Made by a program: the position numbers and the translations under genes. From Primula veris (Eukaryota; Streptophyta; Magnoliopsida; Ericales; Primulaceae): DNA of 64,000 bases. The stretch lies in assembly GCA_963682055.1 (NCBI GenBank), contig OY821745.1:22813342-22877341 (forward strand), written 5' to 3'. Every line of letters starts with the position of its first letter. Position 1 is the stretch's first letter. Under the pieces are notes generated by a model. The model was not told where the DNA came from and did no database searches. It saw only the letters and a program-made list of their open reading frames with translations. Below, piece by piece: positions 24,171-35,870 of the stretch.

Positions 24171-25182
24171 TTAAATACGAAGCCAACGGTTCAAGCGGAA
24201 CCATAATCGGACTTAAAACGAAGAAGTTACGGGCTTTCGAAGTATAACAAGAAAACCGAGAAATTGCCAGAAAAAACGACCGATCGTTTTGGACAAAACG
24301 ACTGATCGTTTTTGGTCCAAAATGTTTCAGTTAGGTCGTCTGAAAAATGACCAATCGAAATGACCAAAAAGACCGATCGTTTTTGGTTAAATTTGTTCCA
24401 GTGAGTTCATGATAAAAATGACCGATCGTTTTCAGAAAACGACCGATCGTTTTCTGCAGAATTCAAAAATTAGCTTTTTGACTTATTCTGGAAAATTGGA
24501 AAATTGCTGAAAACCATTGGATAAAAGCATAACACTTCATACAACGGTAACAAGTCCAATTATCCTTCAAATAGCCTCCAAATTCATTGTTGAAGGCAAC
24601 CCAATTCACACACTCAATAAAGCTATCATTTCAAGATCATACTCAAGCTTATACTTCATTTTCTCACTTGTATTCATATAAATTCTTGAGTGTAATATTA
24701 TTGTAATCTTATAAACACCAAAATATTATTTGTTAGTGAGTGATACTCTTTCGATTCAAATTGTAGAGTAAATTATAAACTCATTTGTGAGCGAGTGATC
24801 GGGTAGAGGCTTTGTAAGCGAGTGTTGCTTAAAAGCTCTAGGTCTTTTCATTCGGGATACTCATAGAGTAAGGGGGAGCTTAATCCGCGGATTAGCTCAT
24901 TAGGGTGTAATCTTGGGAAGAAGATTCTAGTGAAATACTCGGTAGTGTGAATACCGAGGAGAGGAGTAGGCGTGTTTTTCCGAACCTCTATACATCTTGT
25001 GTTATTTCTTTTTCCTTAACTTTTATTTTCCGCACTTATTTATTGCTTAATTTGATTGCTTGCATAGCTTAAACTAGCATTAAATAGTTAACAAAATTGT
25101 TTAGTTATAAAATCCACGAATTAGCTTAGTTAAAAGCTCTAAGTTTTTATTCCGCGAAAATCGTACGTAAACCTTATTCACC

Positions 25183-25221
<39 letters not shown>

Positions 25222-25253
25222 TTTTCTAAGGTTTAGACTCTTGCGGTGCAACA
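24164..25253 (+). repeat. Sirevirus-like 3' LTR, 5'-truncated
   Basis: It matches the 5' LTR from about 19573 to the end, and lacks the first ~115 bases. A homopolymer of 38 C (25184-25221) replaces 7 C at the matching place in the 5' LTR (20609-20615). Confidence 0.9.
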
Positions 25254-26795
25254 TAATTCATTTCATCACATGTTGTTATTGACAATGATCATTTTGACAT
25301 TGTTCAAGAAACACTTGAAGTGGATTGTTGTCATGAATGATGAGATGAATCCATAAAGGACAATGACGTTTAGGATCTTGTCAAGTTGCCTGAAGGTACG
25401 AATTCCATTGGTTGCAAATTGATATTTAAAACCAAAAGAGATTCTAAGGGCAACATTGAGAGATATAAAGCACGTCTAGTCACAAAAGGTTTTACTCGGG
25501 TTTCATCGAATCATTGTTTTAGGGCTATAATAACATTTGTAACTCATTTTGATTTAGAGTTGCACACGATAAATATTAAAGAAACTTTTCTTAATGATGA
25601 CATTGAGTAAACTATATATATGACACAACCAAAAAACTTTGTATTATGTGATTCTACGTATATGGTTTGCAAATTCAAAAGGTCCGTCTTTGGTCGCAAT
25701 CAAGTTTTCCGTCAATGGTATCACAAGTTCCATCAAATCATTGTCTCATACGGTTTGGAGGTCAATACAGTTGATGATTGTATACATCACAAGTTCAGTG
25801 GGAGTAAATTATCTTTCTAGTGTTTTATGTCGATGACATACTATTGGCAATTAAGTGATATATGCTCATTGCACGAAAACATGAGAATTCTAACTAAGTA
25901 TTTTGAAATGAAATATCTTGATGACGTCCTTTTGTATTAGGAATTAAGATACACCGAGATCCCTCTCGGTGTGTCCTTAGGTTATCACAAAAGAGCTATA
26001 TCGATAAGTTACTTGCTAGGTTTGGCATAAAGGATTATGCATAATGAGATACTCCCGTCACCAAAGGAGGCAAACTTAGTCTCAATTAATGCCCCAGTAA
26101 TTAAATTAAAGTAAAAAGATGCAAAAGATTTCTTATGCTTCGCATGTTGTGGAGTCTTATGTATGCTCAAATATGTACGCGTCTAGATTTGACGTACATA
26201 GTGGGTATGTTGGGCAGATACTTAGGTGACCCCGACATGGATTCTTGTAAAACAGTCAAGCAAGGTATAATCAATTAATAAAGAACAAATGATTATATGC
26301 TCACATATCGGAAGTTAGAAAATTTGGAGATCATACAGTATTCTGACTCCGATCTTGCGGGTTACCAAGAGATCAACTTCTGCCTATGTTATATATTGTC
26401 AGGAAGAGTTATATATGGAAAGCATACACTCATAGTTCCTTCCATCATGAAAACAAAGTTCATAGTTTGGTATGAGGCAACCAATTATGCGATATGACTA
26501 CGAAATTTTGACACTATACTGCGAGTTGCAGATGGTATTGAAAGACCACTAAAGATTTATTGTGACAATCTATTAGCAGTTATATATTCGGATAACAATA
26601 GAAACTCTTAAAAGTTAAAACAAATAGACATTAAGTTTCTACTTGTTAAAGGAAATTTTCAGAGCGAAACATTGTCTGTTGAACTTATAGGAACAAACTA
26701 CATGCTAGCGGATCCACTTACTAAATGTTTGACAGCCAAGATCTTCCATGAGCATACTGCTCAAATGGGTGTTGTCATCTTTGATGATATGTAGT
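25254..26795 (+). pseudogene. Copia-3 RT and RNase H remnant
   Basis: The RT finger block is well preserved at 25386-25500 (Leu-Pro-Glu-Gly...Lys-Thr-Lys-Arg, then Tyr-Lys-Ala-Arg-Leu-Val). The thumb/connection and RNase H are readable with many stops; the Ala-Asp-Pro-Leu-Thr-Lys C-terminal motif lies at about 26705. No intact product is possible. Confidence 0.8.
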
Positions 26796-27258
26796 TTTAG
26801 TGGGAGTTTGTGTTCCATGGTTAGTTCTTTTGGTTGACACTATTAAAACACTTTTGTGTTCAGTTTTCTGCAGAATAAAGTTGATGGTATTATTATTTTT
26901 ATTGCTCTGAATGTGTTATCTTTCAATTGTGGTTTAGCATAAAGTTTGAAAGAGTACAGATTGATCTCACTACAGAATTAAGGACCAATTAGAAATAGGC
27001 ATGACTAAGATCACATTGCCTGCATTTTTCAATTACACATCCATGCTTGATCTATGTCGTTGAATATATTTGATATGGTGATTATTGATGGATCGAGTTA
27101 CGATAAATGTAGCGAATGTCGCTTTAGTCTCATGTTGGTATAGGAGATGGACCGGATTGATAAAGAAAATGTTTATAGAATAATTAGCAATTTTACGCGC
27201 AACTATGATTAATGAATGCAATTGTCATTTGGAATTAATTATAGCCCAAGTGGGAGAT

Positions 27259-27690
27259 TGTTAGGTTATTTTAATAACCTGACGTGTTGGCTAATTAATT
27301 AAGACAATTATATTTGTGCTAATATTCTTGAATGGCCTAATTAAATGATCTACTAATAATAGTCCAATAAAACATGCGGTATGATATGTGTTTTGTAATG
27401 TGTATTACCCAATAGTAAACTAATTAGGCTTTATGAGATTCTAATTAGTATTACTATATAAATAATATAGGGTTTGGTCGGCAAGACTAATCTCTAACAA
27501 CTCTGCTCCTCCATTCCCATCAATAGAGATAGATTCATATAGAGTAATGATTAGTCTGTGAAAGACCAATAGCCCATAATCCGTTCTCGTATCCAGCATC
27601 ATGTAAATCAGGTATATATGTATTTGTTCCTATGTAATCTTGATAGTATGACATAAAATTCTATTCATTTATATAAATTAAGTTCTAACA
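27259..27690 (+). repeat. Copia-3 3' LTR
   Basis: 432 bp, TGTTAGG to CTAACA, followed by the TTACT duplication and the right half of the split MITE. Confidence 0.92.
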
Positions 27691-27856
27691 TTACTTTCTT
27701 TTACTTTTTTTTTCTTTTTCGTGACATTTTTCGGATTTCAATCACACCCTAAGAGTAGAATATTTGTTTTAGTATGTACTATGTAGCAGGGGAAATTGTA
27801 TCAATATCAGGTAATATAAGAAAACTGACGAAAAGATGAAATTGAAAAACACGAAC

Positions 27857-28732
27857 CAGGAGAACAGCTTTGATGTTGTTATCACTCAATGAGAATTCAA
27901 GATTATCCTCCTTCTGAATATTTAAAAGCACATCGACTAGATCACCCGGTTTGGCATTCTGCTCTTTCTCCCTATGGTCATTGATAATATTTTGTAATAT
28001 TAAATCCATTCTTTCATGCAGTTTCTCTAGCTTTCTACGTGTTCCGCTAAATTTCTGAATCAGTTTCACTGATGGGTATAGGTCACCAACTGTAAAACCA
28101 GCCGCCAATGCCAAAGAAACTTCTACAATCTCAATGAATTCTTCTTGATCATTACGTATTCCCCCCAATGCTGCCCTAGCCATAATCCCGAACGCGAGTG
28201 AGTAAATCTTTTTAGAAAGATTTATTGGATTACCATCATCCTTAGAAATTGATTTTACAAGATTGAAAACTTCTTCTTCCCTAATAGCTCGGAAAGATTG
28301 CACTTGTCTCTGGCTCAAAAGCTCGGTATCACAAATTCTTCTCATCTGTCGCCAGTATGCACCGTAAGGAGTAAATAGAATTCCAGTAGAATCATAGGAC
28401 ATAATGCCAGCAGCAAGGAAGAACGGCCTTTGAGCAAAGATTATGTCATGGTCTTTGAGGGCCTCTTTGGCTATCTCCGGAGAGGAGATTACAACAGTTG
28501 AGACTTCTCCAAGCTTTAAATGCAACAAGGGTCCGTATTCTTGGGCCAACTTTCTAAGGGTGTGATGTGGTAAAGGGCCATTTAGTTGGTGAATGTTTCC
28601 GATGAAAGGCAATTTCCATGGCCCTGGTGGGAGCTTTTTCGGGGTGTTACCCCCATTTTTGAGCTGTTTTATCACAATGAAAATGAAGATGAAGGATAAA
28701 ATGAGGGGAATGGAAGTGGAAATTAGTTCCAT
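27857..28732 (-). CDS. P450 exon 1 (membrane anchor to before I-helix)
   Basis: Starts at the Met at 28732; an in-frame upstream Met at 28756 would add 8 residues. The first 25 residues are hydrophobic, followed by a Lys-rich stretch and the Pro-Pro-Gly-Pro hinge. The frame is open to the donor site (CTG|GT at 27857/27856). Exon 1 shows no damage. Confidence 0.9.
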
Positions 28733-28756
28733 TGAGAATGTTAAGTTGATGAACAA

Positions 28757-30121
28757 CTATCTATCTCTATTGATATAAAATTTCTACCTTTTAATCCGAC
28801 CATATAGAATTTTCAAACATATTCGATCTTACGGATAAAACTTGCCTACTATTGGGGTAGGAAACTCTCTCTCATACCATTTCACTTGGTCCAATAATTG
28901 TTTGACACATATGAAAGAAAATAAGCAAAAATCATTATTATTACTGATCAATGTCAAAAAAAAAAAGTTTTACTACCATAACAATTTTGATACTTTCACA
29001 AATAAAATCTTTTGCCTTATCAAAATTATATAATGAGCATATGTAAACTGTTAACTTAATAAGTGAACATATAATCATTTATAAATTGTATATTATGCCT
29101 TCAAATGTTAACTATAATGACCAATAAATAGCTAGAACAAACTATACTTATTTAATTAGAATGCATACGTGTTTTTATACTTATTGCTTTGTATATGTTA
29201 AGAAGATATTTAAGTATTACATATTTATTTATCTTTTACTAATGATGTAAACAAACATGTTTGAATATATTTTCCACCCACTTCTCAAAATTCGTTCGAA
29301 ACGATATGTATTCAAAATAACAGAATTAGCATTATTGCAAACTAATAGAGTTAATATTTAGTAATTGAGTACACCGAAAAGGTGCGGGAGACTAAAAAAA
29401 ATCAACAATTATTAAACAACTTTTATTTTTTGCTTATTGCTAATGTTTAGTAAAAAATATATTCGATGTATGAAATGATTTGTTCAATTATAAATACATA
29501 TTAAAAAATGATATGTTATCTTTTTGAGTTATATATTCACATTAGCCAATAGTATAATTTTGACATGAGTATTAAGCTTAAAACATAAATTTGATAATAA
29601 GATGAGAGTAATATTATAATTGTTTTCATAATTCTATTTCATATGTGTCAATCAATTAATTAACCAATTGAAATCGTAGGAGAAACAGACTCCTGCCCTG
29701 TTAGTAGCCAAGTTTTTTCCTAGTCATATATAATACTTCAAAATTAATAGATTACAATAACTGGTTTTAGGTCAACGATTTTCCCACCACTAAAAACAAA
29801 GAATGGAATAAATGCCCACGCTATTGTCATAGGTCCATAATCTGAAATTCTCGATAATAATTTTGTCTGTTCTTCCTAGTGTACAAGTTAATTTGACTTT
29901 AATGTTGTTGACACTTGACATGTTGCAATTATGGCGCTGTTGTTAATTATCATATACAGTATAATGGATAATTTAATAGACAGTTTAATACATTAATAGA
30001 CTATCTAACAGATTGTATAATGGACAGACAGTCTACATATATAATCTAATATACAGTAGTCTAATACATAAATGAGAGTTCACGTCTAATAAACAATTTA
30101 ATAAATTAAATGGCATGTAAA
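28757..30121. other. AT-rich intergenic DNA upstream of the P450
   Basis: No coding sequence, RNA gene or clear element is seen. At 29940-30110 there are imperfect repeats around TTTAATA and AGACAG. This region must hold the P450 promoter, but no clear TATA box stands out. Confidence 0.6.
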
Positions 30122-30822
30122 TGTCGGTATCCCCTTTTTCAGACTCGTATCACCTTCAAAACAGTATGTCTGGGCCTCTGTCAGTCATGATTGGCGCGCT
30201 ACCCCGGACCTTTACGGGCCGGGCCGTATCTATGCCGGCCTTGAGAAGCGTATCGAGTACGCCTTTTCAATTAATGTTGCTGCTCCCTGGAGGGCCCCTC
30301 AGCGTTTCATCGACGTGGTCCAATCACAGGCCACCAACTGTGAGTCCTGTTCAAGAACTGTACCCTTGTCAGAGCCTTAAATAACCCTAACGCCGTTAGA
30401 TTAGTATTTGACGGTACAGTGATCCAATGGCTGATATGTCTCGAATGATACTATAAATATACCCACCAACACTACTTAAAAGGAAACAGAGAAACGGAGG
30501 GAGGAGAGATAAAACCAAAAGAACCCGGCCTACTTAATTCTACCCCGTTAAACCTGATACAACGCTACGTAACCGGCCCGACCCCTCTCACTCTTTAGCT
30601 ACAAATTCGCCTTTAGTTACTTGCGTTCTTTTCCGCCGTACTGACTTGACCGTCGGAAAGGGAAAGCCTTGTATCAATCCGGACCCCCTGTTCGTTGCTT
30701 GTGCAGGTACGACAAGAATTCGTCATCGAAGCAGACCACATCTTTACCGGACCTCTTAACGACCTCGGAGCCGACGCGAGCTGTAGAATAAGCCGAGCCT
30801 AGGAAGAAAAATAGGCTCGCCA
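30122..30822 (+). repeat. Gypsy 5' LTR
   Basis: 701 bp. The TATA box TATAAATA is at 30452-30459. It differs from the 3' LTR by scattered substitutions. Confidence 0.93.
30452..30459 (+). promoter_or_regulatory. TATA box of the Gypsy LTR promoter
   Basis: TATAAATA, repeated at the equivalent place in the 3' LTR (about 39573), about 430 bases upstream of the gag start. Confidence 0.6.
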
Positions 30823-30888
30823 ATTGGCGCCATCTGTGGGAAACGTATAGAGAACGCGTTAGCTCTGACAGTCCGTCCCGGAGAAAAC

Positions 30889-32285
30889 ATGTCTGGAAAT
30901 AACCAGTACGACACCCCATCTTCCCAACACATCCCCGTTTACGGGATGCCGAGGGCCCTGTCATTCGATGCCACCCCGAGAACTACATCGACTAGGGAGC
31001 CCATTCCCCTAACGGCGGTGGCTGAGACATCCCGGTCACACGCTAAGCTGGCACAGATGATGCTCGAAATCCATGAGAAAGAGCTCATCGCCCTCACGGC
31101 CCAGAGGACATTGATAACTGTGCTGATGACACCAGAGCCTAAACCCGTCACGCGCGGTGCAGCACAAGCCGAACCAGGCCTCGTTCTCGCCAGAAGCGTG
31201 ATGTCCCGGATGGGACCCGTGCGTCGACCCCCCAAGATGTTCATGAGGAGCCAACCGGGAGTGAGGGGTCGAAGCAATCCCACGAGGGGAATTCCCACCA
31301 TGGCGACGAGCGAGGTGTACACTCTCGGCTCCAATGGCCGGCAGACAGTCAAGACTCATGACCGGGACCGAGTCGCACCCGGACTGAGATGTCGCCCAAA
31401 TCGCGAAGGCGTAGCCGTCGTGCTAACCGAGACGATGCCGCTGACGAGGCAGCGCTGAAAATTGTTGCATCTACCCATAGCACCCTGTTCTCAGACGAAA
31501 TACAATACACCCCCCCCCCCCCCGGAAACTTCATCGCCCCCGTTCTCCAAATTTTCAATGCGGACTCTGACCCGGAAGCTCATCTCCGGCACTATCGCTA
31601 CCAAATGAATCACTGGTCCCACCTCGATCAACTCATGTGCAAATGCTTTCCCGCCAGTCTGGGGAGATTGGCAAGTAAGTGGTTCCAGTCCCTGCCCGCC
31701 AACCCCATCCATTGTTGGGACGATCTGGCCTATGACTTCGCACACAGATTCATTAACTTAAAAGAAAGGGTCGCCCAACCGGAACAGCTCTATCAAGTGA
31801 GGGCCCAACCCAAATAGACCCTTGAGAGCTACGATAATCGGTTTTGGCAGAGACACGCAGAGTGTGCGGATTGCCCCGACTCTACCGCCATAGCTGCTTT
31901 CAGACAGAACATGGTCGTGGGGAGCCGAATCTGCAACGAAATGATAGTGACCCCTCCTAGCACGGTTCCTCGGCTTAGATCACTTATAAAGCAGCATGTC
32001 GATATCGAGAAAGACATGAGATCTACTGGAGCAACCCGCTCGATCGCCAGCATCGAACAGCCCCGGGACAGGACCATCACCAGGAGCCCCAGAAGAAACC
32101 GGCCCATAACGGAAATGATGGAACGGCCTCGTACGGGAAGGAATCAGCAACCGGCCCCTAAAAGAAGACGAGAAGACCCCCGTCCGGGACACCGAGCTCT
32201 GACTGCCCCTTTAGACCCGGGCACTGCCTACTCCACCACTTTTCGCCTCCCATTGATCGACCTCATTGGCGAAAATAGAGAATGA
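30889..32285 (+). pseudogene. Gypsy gag with a frameshift and a nonsense codon
   Basis: The frame starts at 30889, changes to the frame of 31389-32285 at about 31390-31450, and is interrupted by TAG at 31815-31817. The gag capsid block (Phe-Asn-Ala-Asp-Ser-Asp-Pro...Trp-Phe-Gln-Ser-Leu-Pro) is at 31545-31760. A proline stretch comes from a 14-C run at 31510-31523. A further shift at about 32270 leads to the protease frame. Confidence 0.82.
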
Positions 32286-33237
32286 GCCGTTCTTCTCCTG
32301 GTCTCTTCCTCTCCGAAACGAACCGGCCCATGGGCCCAGCGATAAAATCTGTAACTATCATAGAGGTCATGGCCATCATACCAACGATTGTCACGGTCTG
32401 AAGGCGAGGCTCGAAGGATGGGTCCGGGATGGCCTGATGGATAAATATATCAAATCACAGAGGGACTCCGATCGAGGCAGAGAAGGGATCGTCGAAAGAC
32501 AGCGAGACCTCCCCCCACCGGTCATGATCTGTCAAGTTATTCACTCTAGACCTAAGAAGCCGAACCCAAGTGGAGCGGAAAGAACCTCGGCCCGAGAGGC
32601 AGCGATGAAGCAGCACGTCTACCTCGCCGAAAGTCCAAGCCCCCGAAAGAAGTACAAGAACGACGTCAAACCGGACCTGACCTTCACCGACTTTGACTTG
32701 GTGGGGGTAGACATGCCCCATTACGACGCCATTGTCATCTTTGCCCAAGTTGACCATTGTGCCGTGGGACGGATCCTAGTCGATCAAGGAGCGTCAGTGA
32801 ATATACTCTTTGGAGACCTCTTCCACAAAATGGGACTAAAAGAGGAGCACCTAGAAACCAACATTCCTCCCCTATACAGATTCAACTCTGAAGCGGTTCA
32901 GCCCATGGGGAACATAAACTTGCCTGTTAAAACGGGGACAAAAGTTATGAGCGTGGAGTTCACGGTGGTGGATGTCCCCTCCATTTACAATGTTATATTG
33001 GGGCGGGCATGGCTCCACGGAATAGAAGGCGTCTCCTCCACACTACACCAAAAGGTCAAATACCCGACCACATCCGGGGTAGAGACCATCTCGGGAAACC
33101 AAAAAGTCTCGCGAAGCTGCGCCATGGCCGTATACTCCGGCGACAACACGGTTCCGGTCCAAAGTGCCATGAACATAGAAGCGGAGGACCCCAATCTGCT
33201 GAGGGAACTGAACAAAAAAAATGGGGCCGGAGGCTGA
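32266..33237 (+). pseudogene. Gypsy gag C-terminus and aspartic protease
   Basis: A 323-codon open frame. A Cys-His-rich knuckle-like block (Cys-Asn-Tyr-His...His-His...Cys) lies at about 32350-32400. The protease motif Leu-Val-Asp-Gln-Gly-Ala-Ser lies at about 32780, followed by the usual Val-Ile-Leu-Gly-Arg block at about 32990. Gln after the catalytic Asp is, from memory, common in this lineage, so I do not count it as damage. Confidence 0.82.
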
Positions 33238-33783
33238 GGACAAGGTGGAAGGAGGATTGCTTAAGGTCCAGATCCCGGGTTTGGCCGAGGACCACTTCTT
33301 CATGGTGGGTGCGAAACTAAGCGAGCCCGAGATAACTGATTTCGTCGAGCTTCTGCTCCAGTACCTCTATAATTTCACATGGAACCCGAGCGAAATGTCG
33401 GGCATCAGCCCCAACCTCGCATGCCATCGCTTGAATGTCAACCCGGACGCCAAGCCCATGATGCAAAAGGGGCGTCGCGTCAGTCCAGAGCACGCTGATA
33501 CCATCCACGAGGAGGTACAAAAGCTTCTGCTGGCCGGAGCCATCAGAGAAATCTATTACCCCAGATGGCTCACTAACCCCGTCGTGGTCCCCAAGAAAAA
33601 TGGAAAGCTGCGCGTATGCATCGATTATACGAGTCTTAATCGGGCCTGCCCTAAGGATCCGTTCCCCTTGCCCAAAATTGATCAGATTGTGGATTCTACA
33701 GCTGGAGCCGCCAGAATGAGCTTCCTGGACGCCTGCTCCGGCTATCACCAAATACCCATGTCGGAGGCCGACCAAAAATCAAC
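33221..33783 (+). pseudogene. Gypsy reverse transcriptase, N-terminal half only
   Basis: The finger and palm start are intact: Asn-Pro-Val-Val-Val-Pro-Lys-Lys, Arg-Val-Cys-Ile-Asp-Tyr, Phe-Leu-Asp-Ala-Cys-Ser-Gly-Tyr at about 33725. The sequence stops at about 33775, before the YxDD box, and jumps into pre-integrase sequence. The rest of RT and RNase H are absent. Confidence 0.88.
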
Positions 33784-35055
33784 GTGGTGACCGACCTCCT
33801 GCCGGAGTCAAGTTGGATGGACGCTATAATCACGTACCACCACTCCGACGACCTGCCCGACGATAAAAAAGAGGCCGAGAAAATAAAAAGGAAGGCACTA
33901 GGATTCTGGCTAGCTCCCAACGCGAAGCTCTACAAAAGGTCATTCTCCAGACCCTACCTGCTCTGCGTTCACCCCGATATGGTTGTAAGGCTCATGGAAG
34001 AAATACACGAAGGAACCTGCGAAAGCCATACCGGGAGGAGATCACTGGCCAACCGGGCCCTGACCCACGGGTACTGGTGGCCCCTTATGCAAAAATATTC
34101 AAAAACATTCGTACTCAGGTGCGAGAAGTGCCAGAAATACACGCCCATACCTCGAGCCCTGGCGCAAAAAATGAGCAGCGTAACCTCTCCTTGGCCATTT
34201 GCACAATGGGGCATGGACATCGTTGGACCCTTCCCTAGGGCCCCGGGGGGAAAAAAAGTTCCTCCTCATGATCACTGACTACTTCTCTAAATGGGTAGAG
34301 GTCGTGGCGTAAGCGAAAATAACGGAGGCCGAGGTGATCAGGTTCCTCTGGAGGGCGTGATCACAAGATTTGGAATCCCTTACTCAATAGTCGCAGATAA
34401 TGGGGGCCAGTTCACCGGGACTAAGTTAAGAGCGATGTACGATAAGTATCACATCAAGAACTATTATTCAGCCCCATCATACCCCCAGTGCAACGGACAA
34501 GCCGAGGTATCGAATAAGACCGTGCTCGACGGGATCAAGAAAAGATTAGACGAGTCCAAATGGCGATGGACCGAAGAACTGCAGCACGTCTTGTGGGCAT
34601 ATCGCACGACGAGAAGACGAGGCACCCAACAGACGCCCTATAGCCTAACTTACGGGATGGAAGCTATCATCCCGCTAGAAATCGGGCTCCCATCTCTGAG
34701 GACCGACATGGTGGAGAACGGGCTGAACAAAAGAATGATGGGGCTCGAGCTTGACTATGCTGAAGAAAGAAGGGATGTAGCGGCCATCCGTAACGCCGAG
34801 TATAAAAATGAGATAGGACGTTCCTACAACAAAAGGGTGAACGCCAGACATTTTCAAGATGAAGACCTCGTGCTACGGAAAGTGAATAACAACTCGAGAG
34901 TACAGTCCGACGGAAAGCTAGGCCCCAACTGGGAAGGCCCCTATTGAATTCTCGGAGCAATAGGTAACGGAGCCTATCAATTGCGTCGACTTCCCAATGA
35001 TACCCCAGTGGATCGGCCTTGGAACGTCAACAACCTTAGGAAGTATTATCAGTAG
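33784..35055 (+). pseudogene. Gypsy integrase
   Basis: Zinc-binding H2C2 part at 33960-34150, then Trp-Gly-Met-Asp-Ile-Val-Gly-Pro (first catalytic Asp, about 34210), Asp-Asn-Gly-Gly-Gln-Phe (second Asp, about 34400) and Gly-Gln-Ala-Glu-Val (catalytic Glu, about 34500). A shift at about 34255 and stops at about 34310 and 34945 break the frame, but the reading continues to the natural end Arg-Lys-Tyr-Tyr-Gln at 35053. Catalytic residues are retained. Confidence 0.85.
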
Positions 35056-35139
35056 GATGACTCGACCCTCGTGTTTTTATGTAAATATGCCTAAAGGCCT
35101 TATGAATAAAACTGTTGTTTTTTCAAGATTAATTAGCCC

Positions 35140-35612
35140 AGTCTAAATTTCTAATTTTGACAAGTGTTTACAGAACACCCTAGCATATGTGGCCACCGTA
35201 CGTCCTGTGAGGGTACTGACCCTCTAGGGACCCCTGTTTAAAATTCTAATTTTGCTAAGTGTTTACAGAACACCCGAGCCTACATGGCCACCGTACGTCC
35301 TGTGAGGGTACCGACCCTCTAGGGACCCCTGTTTAAGATTCTAATTTTGCTAAGTGTTTACATAACACCCGAGCCTACGTGGCCACCGTACGTCCTATGA
35401 GGGTACCGACCCTCTAGGGACCCCAGTCTAAATTTCTAATTTTGACAAGTGTTTACATAACACCCCAGCCTATGTGGCCACCGTACGTCCTGTGAGGGTA
35501 CCGACCCTCTAGGGACCCCTGTTTAAATTTCTAAATTTGCTAAGTGTTCACAAAACACCCGAGCCTATGTAGCCACGGTACGCCCCACGAGGGTTTCGGC
35601 CCTCTGGAAACC
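35140..35612 (+). repeat. Five-copy 95-bp tandem repeat in the Gypsy 3' region
   Basis: Units start at about 35140, 35235, 35331, 35426 and 35521. Each holds a conserved GGCCACCGTACGTCC and an inverted pair GAGGGT...ACCCTC, able to form a small hairpin. Confidence 0.93.
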
Positions 35613-35815
35613 CAGTTTCTTAATTCGGATTACGAGTTATTTAAAAAAAGTGGGCCCTATGTCGAAGCATAATGACCCACTCGTTGGGAGCACATAGGAA
35701 ACACAATCAAAAGAAAAGAAAAACACAAGGCAAGAGCCAGCATAAAAAGAACTGTTCATTCATTCCCCAAGAAAATTATTACAGGCTAAGAGGACAAAAG
35801 GAAAATTACATCAAA

Positions 35816-35820
<5 letters not shown>

Positions 35821-35868
<48 letters not shown>
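35821..35868. repeat. (TA)n microsatellite
   Basis: About 24 TA units, just past the end of the antisense gene (minus strand 3' side). Confidence 0.95.

Positions 35869-35870
<2 letters not shown>

Larger units (their letters stand above)
19456..25253 (+). mobile_element. Sirevirus-like Copia element nested in Copia-3
   Basis: The 5' LTR is 19456-20644, the initiator-Met primer site TGGTATCAGAGC is at 20647-20658, then gag, pol and a 3' LTR that lacks its first part. LTR ends are TGTTG and CAACA. The flanks are GAATT (19451-19455) and TAATT (25254-25258), a likely 5-bp duplication with one change. RT and RNase H are missing through an internal deletion at about 24170. LTRs are far more alike than those of Copia-3, consistent with a younger insertion. 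Confidence 0.88.
16090..27690 (+). mobile_element. Copia-3: Copia element in the P450 intron, itself split by a Sirevirus
   Basis: LTRs are 16090-16519 and 27259-27690, flanked by the perfect duplication TTACT (16085-16089 and 27691-27695). The primer site TGGTATCAAGAGCC follows at 16522-16535 and the polypurine tract AAGTGGGAGAT precedes the 3' LTR. The LTRs differ at many positions (about one in ten over the first 140 bases), so the insertion is old. The coding region is decayed, most of the integrase core is missing, and 19456-25253 is a later insertion. Confidence 0.93.
15785..27749. mobile_element. Tourist-like MITE (family M), copy 1, split by Copia-3
   Basis: The left half is 15785-16089 and the right half 27696-27749. 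The terminal inverted repeat is CGGTGTGTTTGAAACC / inverted GGGTGTGATTGAAATCC, with flanking TAA at 15782-15784 and 27750-27752. Copies 2 (40130-40455) and 3 (58011-58361) have the same ends and GAAAA/TTTTC-rich interior. Copia-3 landed inside this copy. Confidence 0.85.
14308..28732 (-). pseudogene. CYP71-clan cytochrome P450 gene with a transposon-filled intron and one frameshift
   Basis: Two exons, 28732-27857 and 14923-14308, would encode about 496 residues, the normal size of an ER-anchored plant P450 monooxygenase. The N-terminus has a hydrophobic anchor then the Pro-Pro-Gly-Pro hinge. The C-helix WRQMRR, an I-helix Gly-Gly-Gly-Ser-Asp-Thr, ETLR (K-helix ExxR), PERF and the heme loop FGAGRRICPG are all present. 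The intron (27856-14924, about 12.9 kb, GT-AG, phase 0) is at the usual CYP71 position. A run of seven T at about 14852-14858, where six keep the frame, shifts exon 2 some 20 codons in. This could be a true pseudogene mutation or a homopolymer sequencing error. The sequence resembles the CYP71D group, but the substrate cannot be told. Confidence 0.85.
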
